Assembly: GCA_015488755.1 (NCBI GenBank)
Contig: WFNB01000023.1
Coordinates: 1-64,000, forward strand
Source: Gammaproteobacteria bacterium
GTDB taxonomy: Bacteria; Pseudomonadota; Gammaproteobacteria; GRL18
Direction: 5' to 3'
DNA length: 64,000 nucleotides
Positions 40,612 to 51,200 of the stretch are shown here, piece after piece. Position numbers and translations under genes: made by a program. How positions within the stretch are numbered: the stretch's first letter is position 1; each line of letters opens with the position of its first letter. The notes under the pieces are model-generated. The model made no database searches and was not told where the DNA came from. It saw only the letters and a program-made list of their open reading frames with translations.

Positions 40612-41852
40612 GTGCTGTCATGAATAATGTTCTATTACATGCAGACTCTATTGGTGATAATCTGAGTCAGTGGCTTAATGGTAATGGTGGCGATGGCTTG
40701 CAAAATGCCTTATCTGAACCGTCAAATATTATTTCAATTATTGAACAAGCAGGTTTACGGGGCTTGGGTGGCAGTGGTTTTCCTAGTTATAAAAAATGGC
40801 AATTTGTAGCTGATCAAGTAGCTAAACCAGACAAGTATCTGATTTGCAATGGCAATGAAGATGAACCGGGTACCTTTAAAGATGCTCATTTGTTATTGCA
40901 CTCACCTCATCAGGTGATTGAAGGCGCATTAATTACCGCTCTGGCAAATGGCATTAATCATATTGTTTTTTATATTAATCCAGAACAAGAACTAGCGATA
41001 GAAAAAGTCCGTATTGCGGTGGAACAATGGCAAACCAGCGACTTGTTTGCTCAAATAGAGGCTCATCTTAATAGTGCTCTGAGGATTCATGTAATGGCCA
41101 GTTCTGGGCATTATATCGGTGGTGAAGAAACCGCCGCCATTGAATCAGTTGAAGGTCATTTCCCTTTTCCTAGAGGTAAACCACCTTTCCCAGCTGTATC
41201 AGGTGTGCATGGTAGCCCCACACTGATCAACAATATTGAGACCTTGTCTAATGTGCCACATATTTTAAAAAATGGTGCCCAGTGGTATCAAGATTTAGGC
41301 TGTGGTAATTCAGCAGGCACTAAGATTTATTGCCTCAGTGGTGATGTCTTACAACCGGGTGTCTATGAGTTGCCTATGGGAACCCCTTTATCTGAGCTTA
41401 TCTATGATTTTGGTGGTGGTATGTTGCTGGAGAAGGAGATTAAAGCGGTCTTTACCGGAGGCGCTTCAAGCTCCATTTTAACACCTAAAGATTTAGATGT
41501 ACCCTTAGATTTTGACTCAGTGCATGCAAGAGGCTCTAGCTTAGGCACAGGGGCAATGATTGTTGTTTCAGAAGGGACAGGCATTGTGAAACGGGTAACA
41601 GAATATGTTAATTTTTATGCCCATTCTTCGTGTGGACAATGCCCACCATGTAAAACAGGCACTTTTTATATTTCGCAGTTGCTCAATAAAATTGATACTG
41701 GACAAGCCAGTTCTTATGATCTGGACTCTTTGATTAACCTATGTAAAATTTTACCCGGTAGTGGCCGTTGCCATTTATTAGATGGCGCTATTAAAATTGT
41801 CGATAGCTCCTTATTACATTTTGTTGATGAATATAAACATTCATTAACGTAA
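40608..41852 (+). CDS. NuoF-like NADH-binding flavoprotein (51-kDa-type) without NuoE/NuoG neighbours
   Basis: GLRGLGGSGFPSYKKWQFVA, CNGNEDEPGTFKD, YIGGEETAAIESVEG, SSCGQCPPCKTGTFYI. Start revised to 40608 (ATGA overlap with the upstream stop). Confidence 0.88.
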   Translation: MSAVMNNVLLHADSIGDNLSQWLNGNGGDGLQNALSEPSNIISIIEQAGLRGLGGSGFPSYKKWQFVADQVAKPDKYLICNGNEDEPGTFKDAHLLLHSPHQVIEGALITALANGINHIVFYINPEQELAIEKVRIAVEQWQTSDLFAQIEAHLNSALRIHVMASSGHYIGGEETAAIESVEGHFPFPRGKPPFPAVSGVHGSPTLINNIETLSNVPHILKNGAQWYQDLGCGNSAGTKIYCLSGDVLQPGVYELPMGTPLSELIYDFGGGMLLEKEIKAVFTGGASSSILTPKDLDVPLDFDSVHARGSSLGTGAMIVVSEGTGIVKRVTEYVNFYAHSSCGQCPPCKTGTFYISQLLNKIDTGQASSYDLDSLINLCKILPGSGRCHLLDGAIKIVDSSLLHFVDEYKHSLT

Positions 41853-41875
41853 AGATTTTAAATCGTTAAAAATTC

Positions 41876-43801
41876 ATGAAGCAGGACTCTGATAAGATGA
41901 ATGATCAAGTAATTAAACCGACCGAAAAGCCTCAACAAATTGCTGAGCATATTGTTGAAATTGTCAGTGATTCAGGTGAAGGAGCACAGAAATGTGGTCA
42001 AACCTTTGCTGGCATTTGCGGTAAAATGGGTAATGGTATTTGGACAGTAGAAATTATTCCTGCTGAAATTCAACCCCCAGCACGTACCCCAGCAGGTGGT
42101 AGTGGTAATCGGATCCGCATGGGTTCTAAGATTATGACTAATATGGGTGATGAAGCTGACTTAGTGGTGGGTTTTAATGAGCAGGTATTGTATGCCCGTA
42201 TTGCCAATGGCGCTTATAAAGAAGGTACCATTGTTTTATTAGAAAACAAATGGGCCAGTGACCCACAAGAAAACATTCGAGAAGAATATGCCTCTGCAGT
42301 GGCAGAATTTCGTAAAAATGGTTTAATTGTTCATGAACTGCCCCTAGAAGAAGAATGCTTAAAAATTGTCAGCAATGCCCGCAAGGGAAAAAATATGTTT
42401 GTCTTGGGTATGCTCTGTCGTATCTACAATCGTAATGCTGAACTGGGTTTAAATGAGATCCACAATACCTTTAAACACAAAGGTGATAAGATTGTTAAAC
42501 CAAATCAAGATTTATTTAATGCCGGCTATCAGTTTGCTAAAGAAAATCTTGAATATTTTTATAATATCCCAGCCTATGAAGGTGCAGAAGACGTTCTTAA
42601 AAATGTGATTATTACCAATGGCAATACATCACTTGGTTTAGGTGTTATGGCGGCCGGCATGGAAATGATTTCTATGTATCCGATTACACCAGCCACGTCA
42701 GCGTCTCATTATGTTGCGGATGTGTTTCATAATGTCGGTGGTTTTGTGCATCAGGCAGAAGATGAAATTGCTGCTATTGGCTTTGCTATTGGTGCTTCTT
42801 ATGCGGGTAAAACAGCCTGTACCATCACCTCAGGTCCGGGTATGGCTCTAAAAACAGAGATGATAGGTTTGGCTGTTATGGCCGAAATTCCATTGGTTAT
42901 TGTGGATGTACAACGTGGTGGGCCTTCAACGGGCTTACCAACTAAGGTAGAGCAATCAGACTTATTGGCATCACTTTATGGTGAACCCGGAGATGCACCT
43001 AAAATTGTGCTTGCGGCTGCAACTATTCCAGAGTGTTTTGAATTTGTTATTATGGCACGTAAATTAGCTGAAGAATTCAGAACCCCTGTTATTTTATTAA
43101 CGGATGCTAATTTAGCCACCGGTGTGCAACCTTGGATACGTCCAGAAATACAAGAAGAATGGTTTTCGGCACCGGTTGATCAATCCCCTTGGAATAAAGA
43201 CATTCCAGCTTATGATTGGGATGAAAAGACAGGCCTATCACAAAGACCCATCCCTGGTCAGCCTGATGGTATGTATGTGCTTACCGGTTTATCTCATACA
43301 GAGCGTAGTAAAGTATCCTATAACTCAGAAACCAACCAAATTACCTCAGAGCATCGTAGTCGTAAAATTGCCGCTCTGCAAAGTACCTTAAAGCCACCCA
43401 TTGTTCATGGTGTAGATTCTCAAGAAGATGAAGGCGATTTGCTGGTTGTGGCATGGGGTTCAACTATTGGTGCCATTGAAGAAGCCATTGATGTGTTAAG
43501 AGAACAGGGAAATAAAATTGCCAGCTTGCACTTACGCTTTATGTCACCATTAGAACCTGGCTTACCTGAAATTTTCAGTCGCTATAAAAAAGTAATGACC
43601 ATTGAGATCAACTATAGTGATGATCTCAATGCACCCATGATAACGAGTGAAAATAGGCGTTATGCTCAATTAGCTAATGTCTTACGGGCACAATTTGCCA
43701 TTGATATTGATTGTTGGTCGGTTGTGTATGGTCATCCCCTACAACCGGGTATGTTGATTGAAGAACTTACTAAGCGTCTTGACGCTGTTAATGTTAACTA
43801 A
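41876..43801 (+). CDS. korA: 2-oxoglutarate:ferredoxin oxidoreductase alpha subunit with fused gamma domain
   Basis: N-terminal gamma-type domain (GEGAQKCGQTFAGICGKMGNGIWTVEIIPAEIQPPARTPAGGSGNRIRMGS); YPITPATSASHYVADVFHNVGGFVHQAEDEIAAIGFAIGASYAGKTACTITSGPGMALKTEMIGLA. Confidence 0.9.
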   Translation: MKQDSDKMNDQVIKPTEKPQQIAEHIVEIVSDSGEGAQKCGQTFAGICGKMGNGIWTVEIIPAEIQPPARTPAGGSGNRIRMGSKIMTNMGDEADLVVGFNEQVLYARIANGAYKEGTIVLLENKWASDPQENIREEYASAVAEFRKNGLIVHELPLEEECLKIVSNARKGKNMFVLGMLCRIYNRNAELGLNEIHNTFKHKGDKIVKPNQDLFNAGYQFAKENLEYFYNIPAYEGAEDVLKNVIITNGNTSLGLGVMAAGMEMISMYPITPATSASHYVADVFHNVGGFVHQAEDEIAAIGFAIGASYAGKTACTITSGPGMALKTEMIGLAVMAEIPLVIVDVQRGGPSTGLPTKVEQSDLLASLYGEPGDAPKIVLAAATIPECFEFVIMARKLAEEFRTPVILLTDANLATGVQPWIRPEIQEEWFSAPVDQSPWNKDIPAYDWDEKTGLSQRPIPGQPDGMYVLTGLSHTERSKVSYNSETNQITSEHRSRKIAALQSTLKPPIVHGVDSQEDEGDLLVVAWGSTIGAIEEAIDVLREQGNKIASLHLRFMSPLEPGLPEIFSRYKKVMTIEINYSDDLNAPMITSENRRYAQLANVLRAQFAIDIDCWSVVYGHPLQPGMLIEELTKRLDAVNVN

Positions 43802-43824
43802 TACAGAGTCGAGAAGGAGATATT

Positions 43825-44781
43825 ATGTTTGGTATTAAAGCAGATTGGTCTTTAGAAGTATTTGAACGCTATTTTACCCTAGATGATTATAGTGCGGGTG
43901 GTGATGTTCGCTGGTGTTCTGGTTGTGGTGATTTTTCCATTCTAAATACCGTGCATCGTGTTCTTCGAGATGCACAAGTACCACCTGAAAAGAGTGTTGC
44001 GGTATCCGGTATTGGCTGTTCCAGTCGTATGCCCCATTATATGGGGACTTATGGCTTTCATGGTCTGCATGGTCGTGCTTTACCTATTGCTAGCGGTATT
44101 AAATCACGTCGTCCTGATTTGGATGTCTGGGTAGCCACAGGCGATGGTGACTGTTTCTCCATTGGGGCAGGACCTTGGTTACATGCTCTACATCAAAACA
44201 TGGATATGGTGGTACTGGTTTTTGATAATGGTATTTATGGTTTAACAAAAAAACAAACCTCACCTACGACTCAGCAAGGGACAAAAACCAATACTCATCC
44301 ACGAGGTTCTATTTTGCCACCATTAAACCCATTAACCATTACTTTGGGTATCACTAATGTTTCCTTTGTGGCTCAGGTTGTTGATTGGAACCCCCCTTTA
44401 TTATATGAAACAATCAAAGCAGCTCACGAACACCGAGGTCTAAGTTTTGTGCGTGTGTTACAACGCTGTCCTGTATTTTCACAAGAATTTACCAAGCCCA
44501 TGCAAGAAAACCCTGATAAATTTGTTTTATTAGAACATTCTGAAGGCATAAACATTGATGACAATGTCAAACGCTTGTTCAGTAATGTGGTTGAGCATGA
44601 TCCCAGTGATTGGTTGGGCGCAATGAAATATGCTAAGGATGAAGAGAATATGCCTCTGGGTATTTTATTTAAAGATCCGGATGCCATTGTTTATGAAGAT
44701 CATTCCAGTGTGGGTCTTGGTATGACCAATGAAGAAAAAGTCGCCGGATTAAATGCTGCCTTTGATAAGTTTTCTATTTAG
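43825..44781 (+). CDS. korB: 2-oxoglutarate:ferredoxin oxidoreductase beta subunit (TPP-binding)
   Basis: WCSGCGDFSILNTVHRVLRD, SGIGCSSRMPHYMGTYGFHGLHGRALPIASGIK, VATGDGDCFSIGAGPWLHALHQNMDMVVLVFDNGIYGLTKKQTSPTT. Confidence 0.94.
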   Translation: MFGIKADWSLEVFERYFTLDDYSAGGDVRWCSGCGDFSILNTVHRVLRDAQVPPEKSVAVSGIGCSSRMPHYMGTYGFHGLHGRALPIASGIKSRRPDLDVWVATGDGDCFSIGAGPWLHALHQNMDMVVLVFDNGIYGLTKKQTSPTTQQGTKTNTHPRGSILPPLNPLTITLGITNVSFVAQVVDWNPPLLYETIKAAHEHRGLSFVRVLQRCPVFSQEFTKPMQENPDKFVLLEHSEGINIDDNVKRLFSNVVEHDPSDWLGAMKYAKDEENMPLGILFKDPDAIVYEDHSSVGLGMTNEEKVAGLNAAFDKFSI

Positions 44782-44827
44782 CATTGATCCACAAATTAGC
44801 ACCAATACAGACTCCGTACAGAATAGC

Positions 44828-47335
44828 ATGACCATAACTATGAATACACAATCTCTGCCAACATTAGCCATAGTGAATAATGATATGGATGACTCCGCCT
44901 CGGCATTTAGTGAGTCACAGGAAATTATGCACACTTTGCGTCATTTTCACTTAGGCAATCCAGCCGCATCCAAGCAACTTGAAAGCTTAAGCGAAGATTT
45001 TTTACCTGCTTTGCTGGCAGAATATCGTGATACCTCACAATTGCGTTATGACTACCCACTGTATTTATGCCCCTGTGATGCCAGCAATAGTGTTAGTCTT
45101 TCTTTAGCAAAGCCCTTAGCAGAATTTTTGTATGAAAGAATAGCCATGTTTGCACCCAATGCAGACAGTGCTATTTTACTAAAAGATAATACTCCTTGGT
45201 TGGAACGGTACTTGCGCAATGTCACTCGAGCAATAGAAGGGCCGACTTTAATTAAGCCCTTATTGGTGAAGGCCTGCAAAAAGTTATCCGAACATTTGAA
45301 TTTTGATAGCGAGAATGCACAGCGTTTACAAGGCGATATTGAAAAATTATTAGATAATATTCCAGAAGATGGACTTATCTTGGGGTATGGGCGTTTTCCA
45401 GCATTGCATTTATTGATGCACTTGATCCGCAATCAGGCACTGCCTCAGATTTCATTGTTTAAACAAGAGATTACACAATACATCCAAAAACTACAAATTT
45501 TACTGGATGTGGATGATAGCAAACAAGCACAAGCCTCTTCTGCGGATGCTTTAAAATCGAATATCAGCTCAAATCAGTTTTTTGATACCGTTTCATTGTC
45601 TAAAGTGGTGCAGCATAGTAAAGGTTCTATTTCCCTTTCTACTTCTCAACGTCAGCGTATAGAAAATGCCTTACTGGTACTTAAAAAATTCACTGAAAAA
45701 GAAATTTTAGTACATATTGTGCATGCCAATAAAGCCTTGGATCATTCATGGTTAGATAGTAGTCAATGTTTTACCAGTGAACATCATGAAGATCCCTGCT
45801 TGAGAGCCACTGAAATCTTTGATCAAGAAGCACAGGAATTGGCAGATGTTTTTGCTGCTGCCCGTATTGCAAAACTAGAGCTTAATAACCGTTATGATGA
45901 AACGATTCATGATCCGTGGTTTAAAAGCTTTAATTGGGAAAACTTTTCTAAAGAAGAACTGATCTTAGTACCTTCTGTTATTGTCTTAGAGGCAGCTAAT
46001 CGTTTAGTCGATGAAAGCATGGTGTCATTTTCCCAGCTATTGAATTCTGGCCGTCCTGTGAATATTTTTGTGCGTGTGCAAGCGCATAATAATCCAGGAG
46101 CTAAGGCCGACGAAGACCCATTTCATAATTATCGAACCGAACTGGGCTACTTAGGCATCAGTCATCGTCAGGCAGTGGTGACACAATGCTCCGCTGCTCG
46201 TCATCAATTGTTACTATCGCATTTTGAGATGTCTTTAAATGCAACTCGTACCAGTTTGCACTTGATTAATGTCGGTCTGCGTGAAGTGGGAGAAGATTCA
46301 GGTTTGAATGCTTGGCTCGTTGCTGGTGCTGCCTTAGAAGGGCGGGCACACCCATTTTTCTCTGTTGACCCCGGTGCTGGTGATTCCGCAGCTGATCGCA
46401 TGGACTTTTCTGGCAATCCACAAGCCGATAAAGATTGGCCATCACAGCCCTTTATCTATAAAGATCAGACAGATGAAGTCAGCCAAATGGAACTGAGTTT
46501 TACCTTTGCAGATTACGCCTTATTGATCCCACGTTTAAGTTATCACTTTGCCTTAATACCCCTAGAATGTGAATCCGATGATTTAATTGCTGTTGCTGAT
46601 TATTTAGCATTGCCCGTGAATGAAGTCGATAATTTTGTGCCTTATATTTGGTCAGTGAATCAAAGCAATGAATTACGCAAAGTAGCGGTTTCTAGAGCGT
46701 TAATTCATGCCTGTCGTGATCGCTTAAATTTCTGGCACTCTTTACAGGAAATGGCGGGTATTCGTAGTCGTTACATTGAAGATGCAGAACAACGTATTCA
46801 TGCTGAGGCAGAAGAAGAGATTGCTCGTCAACTTGCGCAGATAAAAGCAGATTATGAGGCACAATTGGAGCAAGTAAAAACGGAAACAGCAGCCAATGTG
46901 ATGAGTCGTTTAACCGATATGCTCTTAGGCATGGATCTCAGTGCGACTAGCGTGTCTGTCCCTCCAATGGCTTTGAATAATACCACAGCAACAAATGATA
47001 CCGTAGTAGCCGAAACGGTGGCAGATGACTCTGAAGAAGATGCTCCAGTAGAGTCTGAGGAAGTGGTTGATGATGATACCTTTGATGAAGCATGGATTGA
47101 CTCGCCGTTGTGTACAACCTGTAATGATTGTACCAATCTTAATCCCATTATGTTTGTTTACAATGATACCAATCAGGCTATTATTGCCGATCTCAATGCT
47201 GGAACGTACAAAGATATGGTTGAAGCGGCAGAAATGTGTCCTTCTAAATGCATTCATCCGGGTAAGCCTTGGAATAAAGATGAAGCCGATTTAGATGACT
47301 TAGTTAAACGGGCAGCACCGTTTAATTCATTCTAA
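44828..47335 (+). CDS. PFOR C-terminal-half-like protein with degenerate TPP domain and C-terminal ferredoxin motif
   Basis: PFOR-domain-VI-like order (VNIFVRVQAHNNPGA...AWLVAGAALEGRAHPFFSVDPG) parallels the 1609-aa protein; shared tail FWHSLQEMAGI...EEIARQLAQIKADYEAQLEQ; C-terminal CTTCNDCTNLNP...CPSKCIHPG. Likely start at 44828 or 44843, not 44753 (inside korB). Confidence 0.75.
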   Translation: MTITMNTQSLPTLAIVNNDMDDSASAFSESQEIMHTLRHFHLGNPAASKQLESLSEDFLPALLAEYRDTSQLRYDYPLYLCPCDASNSVSLSLAKPLAEFLYERIAMFAPNADSAILLKDNTPWLERYLRNVTRAIEGPTLIKPLLVKACKKLSEHLNFDSENAQRLQGDIEKLLDNIPEDGLILGYGRFPALHLLMHLIRNQALPQISLFKQEITQYIQKLQILLDVDDSKQAQASSADALKSNISSNQFFDTVSLSKVVQHSKGSISLSTSQRQRIENALLVLKKFTEKEILVHIVHANKALDHSWLDSSQCFTSEHHEDPCLRATEIFDQEAQELADVFAAARIAKLELNNRYDETIHDPWFKSFNWENFSKEELILVPSVIVLEAANRLVDESMVSFSQLLNSGRPVNIFVRVQAHNNPGAKADEDPFHNYRTELGYLGISHRQAVVTQCSAARHQLLLSHFEMSLNATRTSLHLINVGLREVGEDSGLNAWLVAGAALEGRAHPFFSVDPGAGDSAADRMDFSGNPQADKDWPSQPFIYKDQTDEVSQMELSFTFADYALLIPRLSYHFALIPLECESDDLIAVADYLALPVNEVDNFVPYIWSVNQSNELRKVAVSRALIHACRDRLNFWHSLQEMAGIRSRYIEDAEQRIHAEAEEEIARQLAQIKADYEAQLEQVKTETAANVMSRLTDMLLGMDLSATSVSVPPMALNNTTATNDTVVAETVADDSEEDAPVESEEVVDDDTFDEAWIDSPLCTTCNDCTNLNPIMFVYNDTNQAIIADLNAGTYKDMVEAAEMCPSKCIHPGKPWNKDEADLDDLVKRAAPFNSF

Positions 47336-47349
47336 GTAATGTATTGATT

Positions 47350-48210
47350 ATGACTTTTTTAGATGTTTTTACAGCCCCCATAATCATGACCAGTTTAGGC
47401 TTACTCTTTGGCCTTATTTTGGCCGTGGCTTATCATTATTTAAAAGTAGATGAAGATCCTCGAATTTCACAAACTGAAGAGTTATTACCTGGTACCAATT
47501 GTGGTGCCTGCGGTGAACCAGGTTGTCTGCCCTTTGCCACAAAACTGGTTTCAGGAGAGGTGCCACCAAGTGGCTGTACCGTTGCCTCAGAAGATGATAT
47601 TGATAATATATCTGAATTTCTAGGTGTCGATGCCGGTGAACAGGAAAAAATTGTTGCCCGTCTTAAATGTGCCGGCGGTAAGGCACAAGCCTTTCAAATT
47701 GCAGAATATCAGGGCTTTGAAGGCTGTCGGGCGGCGGCGGTTATTTCTGGTGGTGGTAAAGGTTGCTCGTGGGGATGCTTGGGCTTAGGCGATTGCGAAG
47801 TGGCATGTACTTTTGATGTCATTCACATGAATGACAATGGCTTGCCCGTTGTTGATGCTGCCAATTGCACTGCCTGTTCAGATTGTGTGGATATTTGCCC
47901 CAAGAATTTATTTGAACTACGTCCTGTTGCCGAACAATTGTATGTACAATGTAATATCCCTCTTGAAGGGGATACAGTCACTGCCCTATGTAGTGCCGGT
48001 TGTGATGCCTGTGGCAAGTGTGTAGCGGATGCTCCTGCTGGATTGATAAGTATGCATAATGAGTTGCCAGTGGTAGATTATACTTCAGGGCTTTTCAATA
48101 CTGATAAATTAACCAAAAAAGCCATTGAGCGTTGCCCAACTCAGGCGATTCAGTGGTTAGAATTGAATCAATTTAATGAACAGGCTGATGAGCAAGAGCG
48201 TTATTCTTAG
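47350..48210 (+). CDS. rnfB: Rnf electron transport complex subunit B
   Basis: N-terminal TM, GTNCGACGEPGCLPFATKLVSGEVPPSGC, CSWGCLGLGDCEVACTFDVIHM, CTACSDCVDICPKNLF, CDACGKCVADAP. Confidence 0.93.
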   Translation: MTFLDVFTAPIIMTSLGLLFGLILAVAYHYLKVDEDPRISQTEELLPGTNCGACGEPGCLPFATKLVSGEVPPSGCTVASEDDIDNISEFLGVDAGEQEKIVARLKCAGGKAQAFQIAEYQGFEGCRAAAVISGGGKGCSWGCLGLGDCEVACTFDVIHMNDNGLPVVDAANCTACSDCVDICPKNLFELRPVAEQLYVQCNIPLEGDTVTALCSAGCDACGKCVADAPAGLISMHNELPVVDYTSGLFNTDKLTKKAIERCPTQAIQWLELNQFNEQADEQERYS

Positions 48211-48288
48211 TCCTCTTTAACTAAATTGCATTACCAGATAATCACCGACTAAACTTTCTCTGATGAACAATAATAAAACGAATTATTT

Positions 48289-51200
48289 ATGTTAAATCTT
48301 ACTGCAAATCTTACTGAAACAGCGATTCGTCTCTATCGTCAATTATTTGGCTCGCCCGAACGGATTGGACAGCTTGCTGATGGTGTTGATACAGTGTTAG
48401 ATGGCCGTACAGCAGTTGCCATAACAGAAGCGTGTTTTAGCGAAGTATTAAGCTTTGGTGGCGAATTTTTAACGCAGACTTCTGTCTTGGCTTGGCTATC
48501 TGAGCAAGAGCGTGTGACGAGCAATCTCTTTAATGATGCGTTGAGCGTGCAAAAGGCAGATTCTCCAAGAGGTGCTCTGGCATCAGCGATAGGGGTGAGT
48601 TTATCTGGGCATCGTAGCAGTATTTTTTTAACTGCTCAGGATATTCTTAGCACTCAGGATCTTCTGCAAAGTGCTGTTGCTCGCCATGTGCCCTTAGTGA
48701 TCCACCTTGATAATACACTTTGTGCTCAGCATTCAAGTAGTATGCATAGTGGTCATGAGGCGCTACAACAGGCGATGGATAGTGGCTGTCTGGTCTTATT
48801 TGCTGCTAATGTTCAAGAAGCGGTTGATTTTACCTTAATTGCTCGTCATGTTGCTGAATTAAGTTTGACGCCTGCTTTAGTGGTTATGGATGGTGCAGAA
48901 ACCGCTTGGTCTGCACAAGATGTTCGCCTGCCTTCTGCTGAGCTTATTAGACAATTTATTGCTCGTGCAGATGAGTTAATTGAGTTACCCAACACGGTAC
49001 AAAAACAATTATTTTCTTATCGTGCGGCTGATAAGGATGTCACGATAGAACAACGACCACGAGTCCCCAAGTGGCACGATTTGGATAGACCGGTATTACA
49101 AGGTGCCATGCAGGATGCCAAAATTTTTGCTTTAGGACATGCGGCTAAACGTGTTTACTTTGATGATTTTGTTCGTTCGGTATTAGAACAAGCCTTTGCT
49201 GACTATGCGCAACTCACAGCTCGGCAATATGCCTCGGTGTCAAATTATGATGTCAATATAGGTACTAAAAAAAGTGCTAAGAAAGAGACGCTAAAAAAAG
49301 CAGATATTATTTTTGTTGCTCAGGGCAGTGCCATTGAAACACTCAATGCCTGTCGTTTGTATTTGCAAAAATTAACTAAAAAAAATACCTCAAACATTAG
49401 TAAAGTAAACATTGGTATTATTGCTTTACATAGTTTACGACCTATTAATACGGAGTTGTTGGGTGATTTATTAAGTTGCAATCCAAATTTGACTCAGCCT
49501 GTTATTGTCTTAGAACGCATGACGTCAGCCTTGGCGGATGATGCTCCTTTAATACGTGAACTGCGAGCAATCTTAGCCCGTTATGCCGAGAACAAACAGT
49601 TGACGAAAGTACCACAACTGCGGTCGATTATTTATGGTCTAGGGGGTAGTGAATTAAATATTGCCGATATATGGGCACTCTTAGATGAGCTTAGTAGCAA
49701 TCAGTCGCAGAGAAAGGGACAGTATTTAGGCATTCCATTTATTTCTTATGATGTTAACAATGCTCGCAGTAAAACCAAGGAGTATCACCCTAAGCGTCAG
49801 GTTATGCTGGATACTTTGGAGCGTTATTATCCTCATATTAGTCAACTGGGTATTAATGCCAAAGGCAAACAATACGCACTTTATTCACCACAAACAGCTG
49901 CTCTTGGTTTTGCTATTAGCTCTCTTGCTAATGATGATGCGCCTATTTCTTATGCTATGGATCTTGGTGCTTATTTATACCAACTTAAGCAGGGAAGCAT
50001 CCGCAGTCTTATTGCCTCATCATGGTCACAATATGCTACTCGACAAATAGATTTTATCAGCCATGCTCAAAATGCCTATGCGGTAGGCCACGCCAGTCCA
50101 GTTAATTTTTTCTTACTCTTATCAGCCGATGCCCAAAGTTTGCTGACGGCCTGTCAGAGCTTGGATGAGCAGGGTGTGTTAATTATCAGTGGCAATGATT
50201 TCAGTCGTTTTTCTGGCGAGGCAAAAACAAAAGCGAAGCTGCTTGAATCCCTAAGCATAATCAAGGATAAAGGCTTAACAATTTATCACCTCAATGAAAG
50301 TAAAGAAGATGATACGATTGAGCATCAATTAAGCCCCACCTTAGTTTGGGAAAAAATGCTTGCTCTATTAGTGGCCAGCCTCAGTCAGAAGGAACAGCTT
50401 AATTTAAAAACTCGTAAGATTGTCAGTCTAAGAGAAACCATGCATCATGACCGTGCTATTGAGCAATATGAGGCACAAGAGGTGTTTAAGTCAACTCTTA
50501 GCTTAGTGATGGATAAGTTAACAGCTTATAATATAGATGCAGTTATTCACAAAGCATTAGAAAATAGTGTGCTCTTTGATAATGAGCAGGCATTTGATAT
50601 ACCCGAAATGGTGAAGCACTTTGGGCAGACTAACCAATCTTATGATAGTTTGCCACGTTTTTGGGATCAAGTGGGCGTGTTGCAACAGCAGGGTGATATG
50701 GAGCAATTAACAGCCGATCCCTATTTAGCAACCGGTACCATGCCTTCGCTCAGTGCGACCTTTCATAGCATTAATACCGATCATAGTGCTAGAGGCTTGC
50801 CTCTATTTCAGGCAAATTCATGCACAGCCTGTGGTGAGTGTTGGTCAAACTGTCCAGAAAGTGCTATTGCTACGCTTGCTATTCATCCTAAAGCCTTGTT
50901 GGAAACCGGTATTAAAATAGCCCAAGCCGATGCCCTGCGTGCGGTGTCCTCTAAACTGGCTGCTCAAATTGCTAAAGAGTGTCGTAATGCAATTCGTAGC
51001 GATGATTTTAGCGTAAATAATAGTGCCGATTTATTAACGACCGCTTTTACTGCCTTTAAAGAAAAAGCCAATATGCCTCAAGAGCGTATGCAGAATATTG
51101 AGCAGGACTTTATTAAAACCCGTGATGCTCTTGCTGATTTGCCTATTGTTGCCAGTGATATTTTATTTACACAGCCAGAAGCCAAGCAAAACGATAGTGG

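Noticed and set aside
44753-44827. ORF-track start at 44753 for the 860-aa protein
   Set aside because: It lies inside the korB coding sequence; ATGs at 44828/44843 after the korB stop are more plausible.
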